64,000 bases of DNA, taken from CBDDGJ01 sp965227805 (GTDB lineage: Bacteria > Pseudomonadota > Alphaproteobacteria > RS24). Position numbers and translations under genes: made by a program. The stretch's first letter is position 1, and each line of letters starts with the position of its first letter. Under the pieces are notes generated by a model. That model was not told the origin of the DNA and made no database searches. It worked only from the letters and a program-made list of their open reading frames with translations. Positions 7,293-16,393 of this stretch are shown here, piece after piece. The stretch is taken from the NCBI GenBank assembly GCA_965227805.1, contig CBDDGJ010000003.1:62001-126000 (forward strand). The letters are read 5' to 3'.

Positions 7293-9467
7293 ATGTTACA
7301 TAAGTTTTATCATCCATATTACATTGCCCATAACAGCAATAAGATAAAATCAGCTATTTATGCTTTTCTATTAAACCTATTTTTTTGCTTGTTGCTTATC
7401 TTTTCTACCGCCCATGCACAAGATACCCCGCAGGCGCAGATTGAGGCAGATGAACTAAGTTTTGATGAACAAAACGGCATCGCTTATGCGCGTGGAAACA
7501 TACATATAAATTACGCCGGAAAAACATTGCGTGCTGATGCAATCAGCTGGGAACAAAATAATGATAAACTGATTGCCCAAGGCCATGTTGAGCTGACGCA
7601 AGCGGATGGCACGCGCATTATGGCCGAAACCATTACATTGGAAAATCAATTTCGTGACGGTATCGTATCGGCACTTTATATCAGCTTACCGCATGACACA
7701 CAAAATGCATGGCTTAAAGGGAAAAGCGCGCGCTTATCCGACAACACAAGGTATGAACTTAACGACGCTATATATTCTGCTTGCACTGAAACTTGTCCGG
7801 GTGCGGGAAAGTCTCCCCTTTGGCAAATGCGGGCGCGAAAAATCATATATGATAAACCCGAAAATTTTATATATTATCATCATCCATGGCTGGAATTTTG
7901 GGAGATACCCGTTTTATATATACCCTATTTTGCCCATCCCGCCCCAAGCGAAACCCGAAAAACCGGCTTGCTGTTCCCGCGTTTTCAAGCGAAAGAAAAA
8001 TTTGGGTTTACCTATGAACAACCTGTTTATATAAATCTCGCGCCCAATTATGATATGCGTATAACACCGCATTTTACCAGCAATGAAGGTGTTTTTCTTA
8101 ATACGACATGGCGACATTTAACCACATTCGGGCGTTATGATTTTGATCTATATTATCACCGTCCAGAAGATGAGCTGGCAACGATTGACGGGGATTATGC
8201 GACAAGGCGTGGTATTACCGGCAAAGGTAAATTTCGCTTCGGTAATTGGGAAAGTGTGTTTCACATTGAAACGCCATCCGATGATTTATTTTTCTCACGT
8301 TATGATATAAATGAAGATACGGTTTTGCAAAATCGCTTCATCTTGCGTCGCCCATATGAAAACGGACAAGTTACAGCCAAGACCATTCGATATCGCTATA
8401 TTCTGAATAATAAAACAGATGCAACAGTGGATCGCCTGATGCCACAAATCGAAAATAAATATCGGTTTCGTGATAAATTCGCAAACGGCACGCTCACCAT
8501 GCTCAATCGCATCGATCATAGCCGACACGCATCGGGCATTGATATAACCCATGCCCTGACGCAATTTGACTGGGTATGGCGAAAAATAGATGGTTACGGC
8601 TTTGAATGGAAAATACAAAACCGTAGCACCATAGATGGTTTTGCCTATGATAATGGGGCGCAAACCGTGGAAAATACGGATGACGAAGAAGATAGTTTGC
8701 TTGCCTCCACAACAACAGGGTTTATGGCCTCTTACCCGCTTATCAATGCAGCTGCCAATAAAACACAGCTGCTTACCCCACATATTCAGCTGATTATAAG
8801 TTCAAATAATGAAGCCTATGACGACGTTCTTTATAGTAAAAACGCCATCAATTTATCGGAAAACAGCCTGTTTCGCCTAAACGCACCGATTGATGAAGCA
8901 AGCCGCATCAATTACGGCATTGATTATCAATTAGAATATATGAACGGGTTTAAGAGCCTGTTTTTTATCGGGCAATCCTATAATGCGTCTTCGCGCGAAT
9001 TTGCTTCAACAACCGGTTATGGTGAAGATTTCTCAAACATAATCAGCAAAATGCAATTTGACTATCACCAACACAGCTATAGCCAATCCATACATTTTGA
9101 TAAAAATGGCCGTGATATTCACCAAAATGATACAGCCCTTACCCTCAAAAATAAATTTGGTGCCTTGAAAATACAATATTTATTTTTAAGTGAAGCCGAA
9201 ACAACGGATGATTTGCCCGACCGTGAACTTAAATATGAAACGCACATTAATCTATCACGTCACTGGCAGTTGCGGGCAAGCCGTTATGATGATTTAGAGA
9301 CAAACACCCCTTTACGTAAAACCGCACGGCTTGCTTTTGAGAATTGCTGCACACTTATTGAAGTGTCTTATGACCGCGATTATAGTGAGATTGACACAAT
9401 CGAGCCGACAACCTCTTATGGCTTTTTCATACATTTGAAAACGCTAGGTGAATTGGGAAGCCGGTAA
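7293..9467 (+). CDS. lptD: LPS-assembly outer-membrane protein LptD
   Basis: 724 aa. LptD, with lipoprotein LptE, inserts lipopolysaccharide into the outer leaflet of the outer membrane. A long signal peptide (about residues 1-43, ending STAHAQD) is followed by the periplasmic OstA/LptA-like domain (about 48-150: IEADELSFDEQNGIAYARGN and related beta repeats) and a large beta-barrel. Cysteines CTETC near residue 164 and a CC pair near 686 are candidates for the inter-domain disulfides of mature LptD. In many alphaproteobacteria lptD is followed by surA-pdxA-ksgA; here the next gene is a convergent kinase, so that cluster is split. No lptE is seen. Confidence 0.9.
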   Translation: MLHKFYHPYYIAHNSNKIKSAIYAFLLNLFFCLLLIFSTAHAQDTPQAQIEADELSFDEQNGIAYARGNIHINYAGKTLRADAISWEQNNDKLIAQGHVELTQADGTRIMAETITLENQFRDGIVSALYISLPHDTQNAWLKGKSARLSDNTRYELNDAIYSACTETCPGAGKSPLWQMRARKIIYDKPENFIYYHHPWLEFWEIPVLYIPYFAHPAPSETRKTGLLFPRFQAKEKFGFTYEQPVYINLAPNYDMRITPHFTSNEGVFLNTTWRHLTTFGRYDFDLYYHRPEDELATIDGDYATRRGITGKGKFRFGNWESVFHIETPSDDLFFSRYDINEDTVLQNRFILRRPYENGQVTAKTIRYRYILNNKTDATVDRLMPQIENKYRFRDKFANGTLTMLNRIDHSRHASGIDITHALTQFDWVWRKIDGYGFEWKIQNRSTIDGFAYDNGAQTVENTDDEEDSLLASTTTGFMASYPLINAAANKTQLLTPHIQLIISSNNEAYDDVLYSKNAINLSENSLFRLNAPIDEASRINYGIDYQLEYMNGFKSLFFIGQSYNASSREFASTTGYGEDFSNIISKMQFDYHQHSYSQSIHFDKNGRDIHQNDTALTLKNKFGALKIQYLFLSEAETTDDLPDRELKYETHINLSRHWQLRASRYDDLETNTPLRKTARLAFENCCTLIEVSYDRDYSEIDTIEPTTSYGFFIHLKTLGELGSR

Positions 9468-9480
9468 AGCAATGCCCCGC

Positions 9481-10533
9481 TTACAAAAGTGATAGGCTAT
9501 CTAGTGCCAACGCCTGCATAGCTGAACGTTCGGCCATAACGGCAAACATTTCATCACCACGCGGGGTGCGCTCTACCAGCATTGCAGCAATCACAGCCAT
9601 TAAAAACCCGCCAAAGGCTGCCAGACGATAATCCTGCCAGGCCCTATCTGCATCATATATAATATTTTGCGCCGCCAAACGCGCAAGATAATGCGTTACC
9701 AAATCAGCCTCATGCGCGGCGCGGCTATCAAAATCAGCAAAGCTCGTTCCTATGAAATAAGCAATATCCGCCATCGCTGTGCCGGCGCTCACAGTTTGCC
9801 AATCTACCAAAATCGCCCGCCCTGCCTGATCCGGATAGAGAATATTATCCAAGCGCAAATCGCCATGGGTTACACATAGTGGCCTATCACGCTCTTTAAT
9901 ATAATTATCATAATGTGTAATTAAACCATGTCCCACTGCAAAAACATCTTCGCTCAATCGCCCTGCATAGCGCGCGCACCATTCAGGGTAGATGACAGGC
10001 AATAAATTGCGCACCAATTCTGCATTGCCTTGTGAAAAATTTAACCATGCAATATCGCGTAAGCCCTGATCATTCCACCTAAACCCATGTAAAAGTGCTG
10101 CTTCATCAAGAACGGATTTTATCTGCTCGATTGTGCCGCCACCGAGCTGATCAATTTGTTGCGCGGGGGCAACATCTTCCATAAGTAAGATGAAATGCAT
10201 CATATCGGCGGCAATTTCGGCATGATAGCAATAGGGGGTGCGTAATTTGGCTTGGGATGCAAAATGCGTATACCACATAATTTCCATTTCATAATTATGT
10301 AAATCGCGCCCCGTTTCGCGGCTTTTCGTATGCGCCGCAGGGCATTTGGCGATAATGGTGTGCGGATAAGCCGCATCAGCCTCATTCCACTCAAGCATAA
10401 GCCGATAACTATCACCGACTTGCCCCGTGCCGATTGGCGTGCTGTGCCACCCGCAAAGCGCAGGCGCAGGCGCCCCTAATATAGATGCCAGCCATGCAGC
10501 ATCAAACTTATCGGGATGATCAGGAAGTATCAT
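9481..10533 (-). CDS. Aminoglycoside-phosphotransferase-fold kinase (small-molecule kinase)
   Basis: 350 aa. The catalytic loop THGDLRLDNILY (near residues 220-231) and the metal-binding LVDWQTVSAG (near 240-249) are the Brenner and DFG-equivalent motifs of the APH/choline kinase/ecdysteroid-kinase-like superfamily. The N-terminus has VGDSYRLML and the Lys of TIIAKCPA for nucleotide binding. Such orphan kinases act on unknown hydroxylated or amino-containing small molecules, and resistance function should not be assumed. It is convergent with lptD (13 bp between stops) and divergent from the mraZ cluster. Confidence 0.75.
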   Translation of the reverse strand: MILPDHPDKFDAAWLASILGAPAPALCGWHSTPIGTGQVGDSYRLMLEWNEADAAYPHTIIAKCPAAHTKSRETGRDLHNYEMEIMWYTHFASQAKLRTPYCYHAEIAADMMHFILLMEDVAPAQQIDQLGGGTIEQIKSVLDEAALLHGFRWNDQGLRDIAWLNFSQGNAELVRNLLPVIYPEWCARYAGRLSEDVFAVGHGLITHYDNYIKERDRPLCVTHGDLRLDNILYPDQAGRAILVDWQTVSAGTAMADIAYFIGTSFADFDSRAAHEADLVTHYLARLAAQNIIYDADRAWQDYRLAAFGGFLMAVIAAMLVERTPRGDEMFAVMAERSAMQALALDSLSLL

Positions 10534-10618
10534 AAATCCCCTTATACATTATTTTATATAATTTAATATGGCTAGAAAAAGTGATATTTGTCAAAGAAAA
10601 CATGATTTCTAAAAATAT

Positions 10619-10654
10619 TCCCATTGACTCCCATATATTATCCATGTTATCCCA
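10619..10654 (-). promoter_or_regulatory. MraZ-box: phased TGGGA operator repeats
   Basis: On the minus strand TGGGA occurs at 10623-10619, 10633-10629 and 10654-10650, with a degenerate TGGATA at the position between the last two. The first two are spaced exactly 10 bp. MraZ of other bacteria binds direct TGGGN repeats spaced by about one helical turn upstream of its own gene, so this is most likely the autoregulatory operator of the mraZ operon, although it lies about 215 bp before the start codon. Confidence 0.6.
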
Positions 10655-10668
10655 TTTAATACGGGAAA

Positions 10669-10706
10669 AGTGTCTATTTTTGTGCGTAATGTGCAAAATA
10701 GACACT
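10669..10706. repeat. 12-bp perfect inverted repeat in the mraZ upstream region
   Basis: Arms AGTGTCTATTTT (10669-10680) and AAAATAGACACT (10695-10706) flank a 14-nt centre that itself repeats GTGC. It begins 15 bp after the TGGGA repeats and ends 9 bp before a TATAAT (10716-10721). It could be a dimeric regulator site or part of a hairpin; it does not resemble a terminator for either flanking gene because the adjacent kinase gene points away. Confidence 0.55.
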
Positions 10707-10774
10707 GGGGGTAGATATAATCTCCCCCTTTAGTGCACAAATTTCCTCTATTTCACATCGAAATAAGGGAAAGG

Positions 10775-10853
10775 AATAGGGATAGCCCCTATTATATGTG
10801 CGTGTGTTAGATATTCGCGCCTATTTCATATGCGTCCACGCGTAAGAATAGGC
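10775..10853 (+). promoter_or_regulatory. mraZ leader with mutually exclusive hairpins
   Basis: Four related arms occur in order: AATAGGG (10775-10781), CCCTATT (10787-10793), GCCTATT (10819-10825) and AATAGGC (10847-10853). Neighbours can form hairpins 1+2 and 3+4, while arm 1 with 3 and arm 2 with 4 are also complementary over six bases. Arm 4 ends two bases before the TAGGG ribosome-binding sequence of mraZ, so pairing 3+4 could hide it. The remainder of the 334-bp gap 10534-10867 shows no gene. Confidence 0.4.
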
Positions 10854-10867
10854 TTAGGGTGCAAATT

Positions 10868-11368
10868 ATGGTTAGTTTTACGTCCATAGTGACGTCCAAA
10901 ATAGATAATAAAGGCCGGGTTTCACTACCTGCGGGGTTTCGCGATGTAATAAAGCTACAAAATGGCGACCTTGTTGCTTCCAGCGTTTACCTCTTTCAAG
11001 CCCTTCAAGGACACCCCGCCCTTGAAGGAGGCGGCACCCAACTTTATAAAAGCATAGAACAACACTTTGACCGCCTTGATTGGTTTGATGCGCGTTATGA
11101 AATACTTGCGCTGAAAGCCTTCTCCCATGCAAATTATCTTACAGTGGATGGTGATGGGCGCATCACAATTCCGCGTAATTTACTGGACTTTGCCAAAATC
11201 AATGACACGCTTTGCTTTGTGGGTATGGGACGTAAGTTTCAAATTTGGAATCCCGAATATTTTACCCAATTTTGCGAAACACAAACCCATTCAGCAAAAG
11301 ATTATCTTGACTTACTCCATATATCACCCCCGATAAATGAGGCGAAGGAGGAAGCAGAAGCACAATGA
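10868..11368 (+). CDS. mraZ: Transcriptional regulator MraZ
   Basis: 166 aa from ATG 10868; the in-frame GTG at 10859 overlaps the TAGGG ribosome-binding sequence, so it is rejected. Two SpoVT/AbrB-like swapped-hairpin halves are seen: SKIDNKGRVSLPAGFRD (about residues 11-27) and LTVDGDGRITIPRNLLDFA (about 90-108), each with the DxxGRxxxP signature. MraZ assembles as a ring and controls the division and cell-wall cluster, generally as a repressor of its own operon. The rsmH start overlaps its stop (ATGA). The phased TGGGA repeats upstream are its likely binding site. Confidence 0.92.
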   Translation: MVSFTSIVTSKIDNKGRVSLPAGFRDVIKLQNGDLVASSVYLFQALQGHPALEGGGTQLYKSIEQHFDRLDWFDARYEILALKAFSHANYLTVDGDGRITIPRNLLDFAKINDTLCFVGMGRKFQIWNPEYFTQFCETQTHSAKDYLDLLHISPPINEAKEEAEAQ

Positions 11369-12345
11369 CATCCCCCTCTCCCCATGCGCCGGTTCTTCTT
11401 ACAGAGGTGATAAAAGCGTTAAACCCGCAGGCCGGTGAAACATATATTGATGCAACTTTCGGCGCCGGCGGCTATAGCAGCGCTATATTAGATGCCGCCC
11501 CCTGCTCGGTTCTGGCGATTGACCGCGACCCTTCAGTTATCTCCCATACCCGCACTTTACAAGAAAAATACGGTGCACGGTTCACATTTAGGCAAGGATG
11601 TTTTAGCGCGCTTGATAAACTCGCGCACACTGCCGGCTTTTCGCACATAGATGGCATTGTCATGGATTTAGGCGTTTCATCCATGCAGCTTGACACACCT
11701 ATGCGCGGCTTTAGTTTTATGCATGATGGCCCGCTTGATATGCGTATGGGGGATAGCGACAAAACTGCCGCCGATATTGTTAATCATTATGATGAGAAGC
11801 AGTTAAGCCATATTATTGCCATTTACGGCGAAGAGCGTCGCGCCCGCGCCATTGCCAAAGCCATCACCACAGCACGTAAGCAAGCACCGATTACGCAAAC
11901 ACGCACATTGGCCATATTGGTGGAAAATATAGTGGGAAACCGTGCCACGCAAAAAATTCATCCGGCAACGCGCACCTTCCAGGCCTTGCGGATTTATGTG
12001 AATGATGAATTGGGCGAGCTTATGCGCGGCCTTCATGCAGCAGAAACAATACTTGCCCCGCAAGGCCGTTTGATTGTTGTGAGTTTTCATTCTTTGGAAG
12101 ACCGCATTGTAAAACGCTTCTTTGCCAAGCGTAGCGGACGCGCAGGGCGCGCATCGCGCCACCTGCCGCAAATCGACCCCCCTTCCCCCAGTTTTGTCGA
12201 TTACAAAAAGCGGTCGATTACAGCCGGCAGCAGCGAAATCAATACCAATCCACGCGCCCGCTCAGCCCATATGCGTGCCGGCTATCGCACATATGCCCCC
12301 ATCTTTCCACCTGATGAAACCGTGTCACTATCTATGAGAAAATAA
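11365..12345 (+). CDS. rsmH: 16S rRNA (cytosine1402-N4)-methyltransferase
   Basis: 326 aa. RsmH (MraW) methylates N4 of C1402 in the 16S rRNA decoding centre, using S-adenosylmethionine. Motifs: HAPVLLTEVIKAL at the N-terminus, the SAM site YIDATFGAGGYSSAIL (near 29-44), DGIVMDLGVSSMQLD (near 95-109) and the C-terminal VVSFHSLEDRIVKRFF (near 234-249). Length is normal (about 310-330 aa). It overlaps mraZ by ATGA and lies one base before ftsL, consistent with the standard mraZ-rsmH-ftsL-ftsI order. Confidence 0.95.
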   Translation: MTSPSPHAPVLLTEVIKALNPQAGETYIDATFGAGGYSSAILDAAPCSVLAIDRDPSVISHTRTLQEKYGARFTFRQGCFSALDKLAHTAGFSHIDGIVMDLGVSSMQLDTPMRGFSFMHDGPLDMRMGDSDKTAADIVNHYDEKQLSHIIAIYGEERRARAIAKAITTARKQAPITQTRTLAILVENIVGNRATQKIHPATRTFQALRIYVNDELGELMRGLHAAETILAPQGRLIVVSFHSLEDRIVKRFFAKRSGRAGRASRHLPQIDPPSPSFVDYKKRSITAGSSEINTNPRARSAHMRAGYRTYAPIFPPDETVSLSMRK

Positions 12346-12346
12346 A

Positions 12347-12688
12347 ATGAAGCATCCCATAATCCGTAATCTATTTATATTGATCGTTTTATTGTGCATT
12401 GGCACAATTTTATTCGCATATTTAGAGAGATACAAGGTCATGCAAGCCGAAAAACGGCTAATCACCTTGCAAAAACAAAATCGTCACTTATTGGAAAAAC
12501 ACCTTATTATTTCAGGTGAGTGGTCGGAATATAATGCGCCACAAAATCTGGAAAAGCAGATAAAGGAGCTAAATCTGAATCTAAACTTACCAAAAATTGA
12601 GCAAATTATAAGCGAAGCTGATTTTTTCGACGCACTCACACCATCATCACAACCGGTTATACCTGCACAATATGAGGATAATAAATAA
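12347..12688 (+). CDS. ftsL: FtsL-like cell division protein
   Basis: 113 aa. There is a short cytoplasmic N-terminus, one membrane helix (about residues 8-26, LFILIVLLCIGTILFAYL) and a periplasmic coiled coil (about 28-85). FtsL forms a trimer with FtsB and FtsQ and activates FtsWI septal synthesis. The sequence is poorly conserved in this family, so the call rests on size, topology and position between rsmH and ftsI. The stop overlaps the ftsI start (TAATG). Confidence 0.8.
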   Translation: MKHPIIRNLFILIVLLCIGTILFAYLERYKVMQAEKRLITLQKQNRHLLEKHLIISGEWSEYNAPQNLEKQIKELNLNLNLPKIEQIISEADFFDALTPSSQPVIPAQYEDNK

Positions 12689-14442
12689 TGCAACCACCAC
12701 GCAATTCGATTGGAAGCGCCCATTATATTGGCGGTGACTGCATAACGACGCTACACCATAAGAATACGCGCCCTTCACGCACCTCTTTTCTTATTTATCT
12801 GCTTTTTATTGTTTTATTCGGCGTATTAAGCCTAAGATTAACGCAGCTTATTCTTTTTCCACCCCAGCAAAATACCAGCAAAGAAAATAGCACGCAAACA
12901 TTACACCGCCCCATTATTTATGATCGCAATGGAACTATCTTAGCCAGTAATATACCGACTTTCAGCTTAGAAGTGCAACCACTCCGCTTACGCCATATAG
13001 ACACTTTTCTGGAAAATATGGAAAATACTCTGCCGGATTTTGATAAGGAAGAGGCACGGCGTATTATTGAAAAAGCCCTGATAAATGCAGAAAAATCACC
13101 CAACGCAACACCACCCCACAAGATTATATATAAAGGCTTAACCACCGCGCAGAAAAAACTTATCATGCGCGTGAATAATAATGAACCCGTTGATTTTCTA
13201 AATATAACACAGCGCACTTACCCTAATGGTGAGATTGCAGCACAGGCGATCGGCCAGGTGCTTTATGATAAACACGGCGAGGTGCGTCGTGCAATCGGCC
13301 TTGAAGGGGTTATCAATAACATGGACGCACGGGATAGCAACATAACCACCACATTAGATCTATCGGTACAAAACTATGTGCATAATATTTTGCAAAAGGC
13401 TGTGATTAAATATAAAGCCAAGGGGGCAATGGCCGCGATTATGGATGTAGATAATGGCGATATAATCGCCCTTACGTCTTCACCTGTTTACGGCACCACA
13501 TCCGATGCATATGGGCATATAAGACATGCACAAAATAACTTCACACACGGAATTTATGAACTAGGATCAGTGTTCAAAATATTTACCGCCGCCATGGCGC
13601 TTGAATATGGCTCCATAAGTGAAACACAAACATTTGATACATCTGAACCACTCATAATTGATGGCCATATTATTGACGATTTACACGGAAAAAAACGTCC
13701 CTTGACACTTGCTGAAGTCATTATTTTTTCTTCTAATATTGGTGCTGCCAAATTAGCCCTAACGCACCCTGCCGAATATCATTACGATTTTCTGGCACGT
13801 CTTGGATTGGATAATCCAATACATGCAGATACGATTAAAACAGGAAGCCCGCTTTTACCGGGAAAATGGGGTGATTTGGAGCGCGCCACCAGTTCTTACG
13901 GACATACAATCGCTGTGTCACCCTTGCATGTTTTAGCCGCCGGCGCGGCCATTGTTAATGGCGGCAAACTCTATAAACCCCGCTTGATTGATAAGAGGGA
14001 TACCAAAAGCGAACCCATTATTGTTATTGCGCCAGAGACAAGTGCCAAAATGCGTGATATTATGCGCCAAATTGTTATACGTGGCACGGCGAAAGCCGCT
14101 AATATAGACGGTTTCACTATTATCGGCAAAACCGGCACTGCCGACAAACCAGAAAACGGTGTATATACCGACAATGTTATCACATCATTTTTCGCTGCTT
14201 TTCCGGAGGATGCCCCGCGCTATGCCCTATATGTTGTGTTAGATGAACCCCAAGCACTTGATGAAACATATGGATTTGATTCTGCTGGTTGGAACGCTGT
14301 GCCAGTGGCAGCTGAGATAATAAAAACCACAGCACCGCTTTTAGGTATCGCGCCACAATTTGACAATCAGCAAAATGATGTTAAAGACCATAGCACGCCA
14401 TTTGCTGATGAGCCGGTTTATGCATACCAAAAAGCACAATGA
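12688..14442 (+). CDS. ftsI: Septal peptidoglycan transpeptidase FtsI (PBP3)
   Basis: 584 aa class B penicillin-binding protein that cross-links septal murein. A single membrane anchor (about residues 32-53) is followed by the dimerisation domain (RPIIYDRNGTILASNIPTF near 72-90) and the transpeptidase domain. The active-site motifs are SVFK (serine near 293), SSN (near 348) and KTG (near 481). The first ATG lies at the ftsL stop. The 3' end overlaps murE by 23 bp in another frame. Its length agrees with other alphaproteobacterial FtsI proteins. Confidence 0.93.
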   Translation: MQPPRNSIGSAHYIGGDCITTLHHKNTRPSRTSFLIYLLFIVLFGVLSLRLTQLILFPPQQNTSKENSTQTLHRPIIYDRNGTILASNIPTFSLEVQPLRLRHIDTFLENMENTLPDFDKEEARRIIEKALINAEKSPNATPPHKIIYKGLTTAQKKLIMRVNNNEPVDFLNITQRTYPNGEIAAQAIGQVLYDKHGEVRRAIGLEGVINNMDARDSNITTTLDLSVQNYVHNILQKAVIKYKAKGAMAAIMDVDNGDIIALTSSPVYGTTSDAYGHIRHAQNNFTHGIYELGSVFKIFTAAMALEYGSISETQTFDTSEPLIIDGHIIDDLHGKKRPLTLAEVIIFSSNIGAAKLALTHPAEYHYDFLARLGLDNPIHADTIKTGSPLLPGKWGDLERATSSYGHTIAVSPLHVLAAGAAIVNGGKLYKPRLIDKRDTKSEPIIVIAPETSAKMRDIMRQIVIRGTAKAANIDGFTIIGKTGTADKPENGVYTDNVITSFFAAFPEDAPRYALYVVLDEPQALDETYGFDSAGWNAVPVAAEIIKTTAPLLGIAPQFDNQQNDVKDHSTPFADEPVYAYQKAQ

Positions 14443-15880
14443 TAAAATTAGTCTGCCTTCACATATCTTAACCGACATAAAAGGCATAACAAGCGACAGC
14501 CGTATGGTTAAACCAAATTATCTTTTTGCCGCACTTGCCGGCATGACGCATGACGGCACGGCCTATATAGAAGAAGCGATTAAAAATGGTGCTACTGCCA
14601 TATTATCCGAAACAGATATGTCACATGACCGTGTCACGCATATTCCTTGTAAAAATGCCCGCTTGGCATTCGCTAAAATCGCCGCACGTTTTTTTCAATA
14701 TATGCCGGCGTATATTGGTGCTGTTACCGGAACAAACGGCAAATCTTCTGTTGCGTCGCTTTGCACCCAACTCTTGCAAGCGGCACAGTATAAAGCCGCC
14801 TTTATGGGCACAATCGGGGTGCATAGCGCACATCACACACGCCCCCTATCGCATACAACCCCCGAGCCGGTTTTGTTACATCAAACCTTACGCGATTTAT
14901 ATGCACATAATATTACGCATCTGGTCATGGAGGCATCAAGCCACGGACTTGCACAATATCGCCTGGATGGCGTTGATATTGACGTTGCAGGCTTTACCAA
15001 TTTAACCCATGACCACCTTGATTATCATCATAATTTTTCTGCTTATCGTGATGCAAAAACGCGTCTATTCACCAAATGCCTATCCGAAGACGGTGTTGCA
15101 GTTATATGCACCACCCATATAGAAGGGAAAAATCTCGCCACCACATTAAAAGCGCATAATAAGAACATAATATGTGTCGGCAATGATGAAACAGCAGATT
15201 TATATATAGAAAATAAGGGCATAGCTGGCCTGGGTTATAATTTGTTGATCCGCTATGCTGGAAATAGTTTTGAATGTTTTTTCCCGCTTATCGGCGCTTT
15301 TCAAATCGAAAACCTATCGGTTGCGCTAGGTATGGCGATGGCTTTAAGCGGCTTAACATGTGAAGCATTTATACCGCATATTCAAAATCTTAATGCACCA
15401 CCGGGGCGCATGCAGCTTGTTGGCACACATAAAACTGGCGCGCATCTATTTGTTGATTATGCCCATACACCCGATGCATTGAAACATGCGCTTATAGGCC
15501 TACGCGCGCATATGCATGACCAAGGCCGTTTACATCTTATCTTCGGGTGTGGCGGCGAACGCGACGTGCAAAAGCGGGCGCAAATGGGTGAGATTGCATC
15601 TCATTATGCCGATCATATTTTTATAACCGATGATAATCCACGCCATGAAGATGCGGCACAAATTCGGGCGCAAATCATTGCCAACTGCCCTACGGCAGAA
15701 AATATTGCCGCACGCGATAACGCCATAAGCATCGCTATAAATGGAGCAGAAAAATATGATATTGTGCTCGTAGCCGGAAAAGGACATGAAAACGGGCAAA
15801 TTATCGGCAATGATATCATCCCTTTTAATGATGCCGATTATATTAGAACGCATCCGCATGTAATACCCCGAAGCCCATAG
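14420..15880 (+). CDS. murE: UDP-MurNAc-tripeptide synthetase MurE (meso-DAP adding)
   Basis: 486 aa from ATG 14420, which places the conserved SDSR near residue 25 as in other MurE proteins; 14408 is an alternative. MurE adds the third amino acid of the peptidoglycan stem in the cytoplasm. Motifs: ATP-binding TGTNGKSSVAS (near 104), LVMEASSHGL, TNLTHDHLDYHHNF, GAFQIENLSVALG and DNPRHEDAAQI (near 405). The DNPR motif indicates meso-diaminopimelate as substrate. The gene starts inside the end of ftsI. In most dcw clusters murF follows, but here an intrinsic terminator overlaps the stop codon and the cluster ends. Confidence 0.93.
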   Translation: MHTKKHNDKISLPSHILTDIKGITSDSRMVKPNYLFAALAGMTHDGTAYIEEAIKNGATAILSETDMSHDRVTHIPCKNARLAFAKIAARFFQYMPAYIGAVTGTNGKSSVASLCTQLLQAAQYKAAFMGTIGVHSAHHTRPLSHTTPEPVLLHQTLRDLYAHNITHLVMEASSHGLAQYRLDGVDIDVAGFTNLTHDHLDYHHNFSAYRDAKTRLFTKCLSEDGVAVICTTHIEGKNLATTLKAHNKNIICVGNDETADLYIENKGIAGLGYNLLIRYAGNSFECFFPLIGAFQIENLSVALGMAMALSGLTCEAFIPHIQNLNAPPGRMQLVGTHKTGAHLFVDYAHTPDALKHALIGLRAHMHDQGRLHLIFGCGGERDVQKRAQMGEIASHYADHIFITDDNPRHEDAAQIRAQIIANCPTAENIAARDNAISIAINGAEKYDIVLVAGKGHENGQIIGNDIIPFNDADYIRTHPHVIPRSP

Positions 15881-15920
15881 GCATATGAAAAGGCAAAGGG
15901 CTTCGGGATATGTCTTTTTT
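15866..15920 (+). terminator. Intrinsic terminator at the murE stop codon
   Basis: A perfect 10-bp stem CCCGAAGCCC (15867-15876) / GGGCTTCGGG (15898-15907) is followed by a T-rich tract ending in TCTTTTTT. The left arm lies within the last codons of murE, so the division cluster transcript ends right after murE. The T run starts seven bases after the stem. Confidence 0.75.
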
Positions 15921-15929
15921 GAAAACGCC

Positions 15930-16370
15930 TTATCGCTTTTTTATATCCGGCGCTTTAATGGGTATAGGCTGCGCTTTCTCACTTTCGGGAATTTCACGGA
16001 TAAGTGTGATATGCAATAATCCGTTTTCAAGCTCAGCATTAACCACCTTCACGTGATCTGCAAGCTGGAAATGACGGGCAAAGTTTTTCATACGCATACC
16101 ACGATAAATCAGCTTACTGTCATCTTCTTGCGTGCTATCGCCGCGTATAAACAATTCATTGCCTTTGCTTTCAAGCGATAATTGATCTTCGCCAAACCCC
16201 GTGACCGCAAGCGATAAGCGATATTCCTTATCCGTGACACGTTCTAAATTATATGCCGAATGACGTTCATCATGCGCAACTGGTGCGTCAAAGAAATGGT
16301 CAAAAAGAGAGGCATACCGTGTATCACCCTGATTTACAAAATAACGGGGGGCTAATAAATAATTCATCAT
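15930..16370 (-). CDS. Small heat-shock protein, Hsp20/alpha-crystallin family
   Basis: 146 aa. The alpha-crystallin domain spans about residues 35-130, with YRLSLAVTGFGEDQLSLES and the conserved RGMRMKNFARHFQLADHV and AELENGLLHITL strands. It resembles IbpA-type holdases, which bind unfolded proteins during heat stress. The C-terminal I-x-I-type tail (PIPIKAP) used for oligomer assembly is present. AGGAG lies six bases before the first of two adjacent ATG codons. It is downstream of rpoC but has its own likely heat-shock promoter. Confidence 0.9.
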   Translation of the reverse strand: MMNYLLAPRYFVNQGDTRYASLFDHFFDAPVAHDERHSAYNLERVTDKEYRLSLAVTGFGEDQLSLESKGNELFIRGDSTQEDDSKLIYRGMRMKNFARHFQLADHVKVVNAELENGLLHITLIREIPESEKAQPIPIKAPDIKKR

Positions 16371-16393
16371 AATTATCTCCTTTCACATAAACA

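Noticed and set aside
9481..10533. Aminoglycoside resistance gene
   Set aside because: The APH fold is present, but the closest motif pattern is of general small-molecule kinases and no resistance-specific sequence or mobile context is seen.
10520..10705. 61-codon minus-strand frame in the mraZ upstream region
   Set aside because: It covers operator repeats and the palindrome, has no ribosome site, overlaps the start of the kinase gene and shows low-complexity AT-driven composition.
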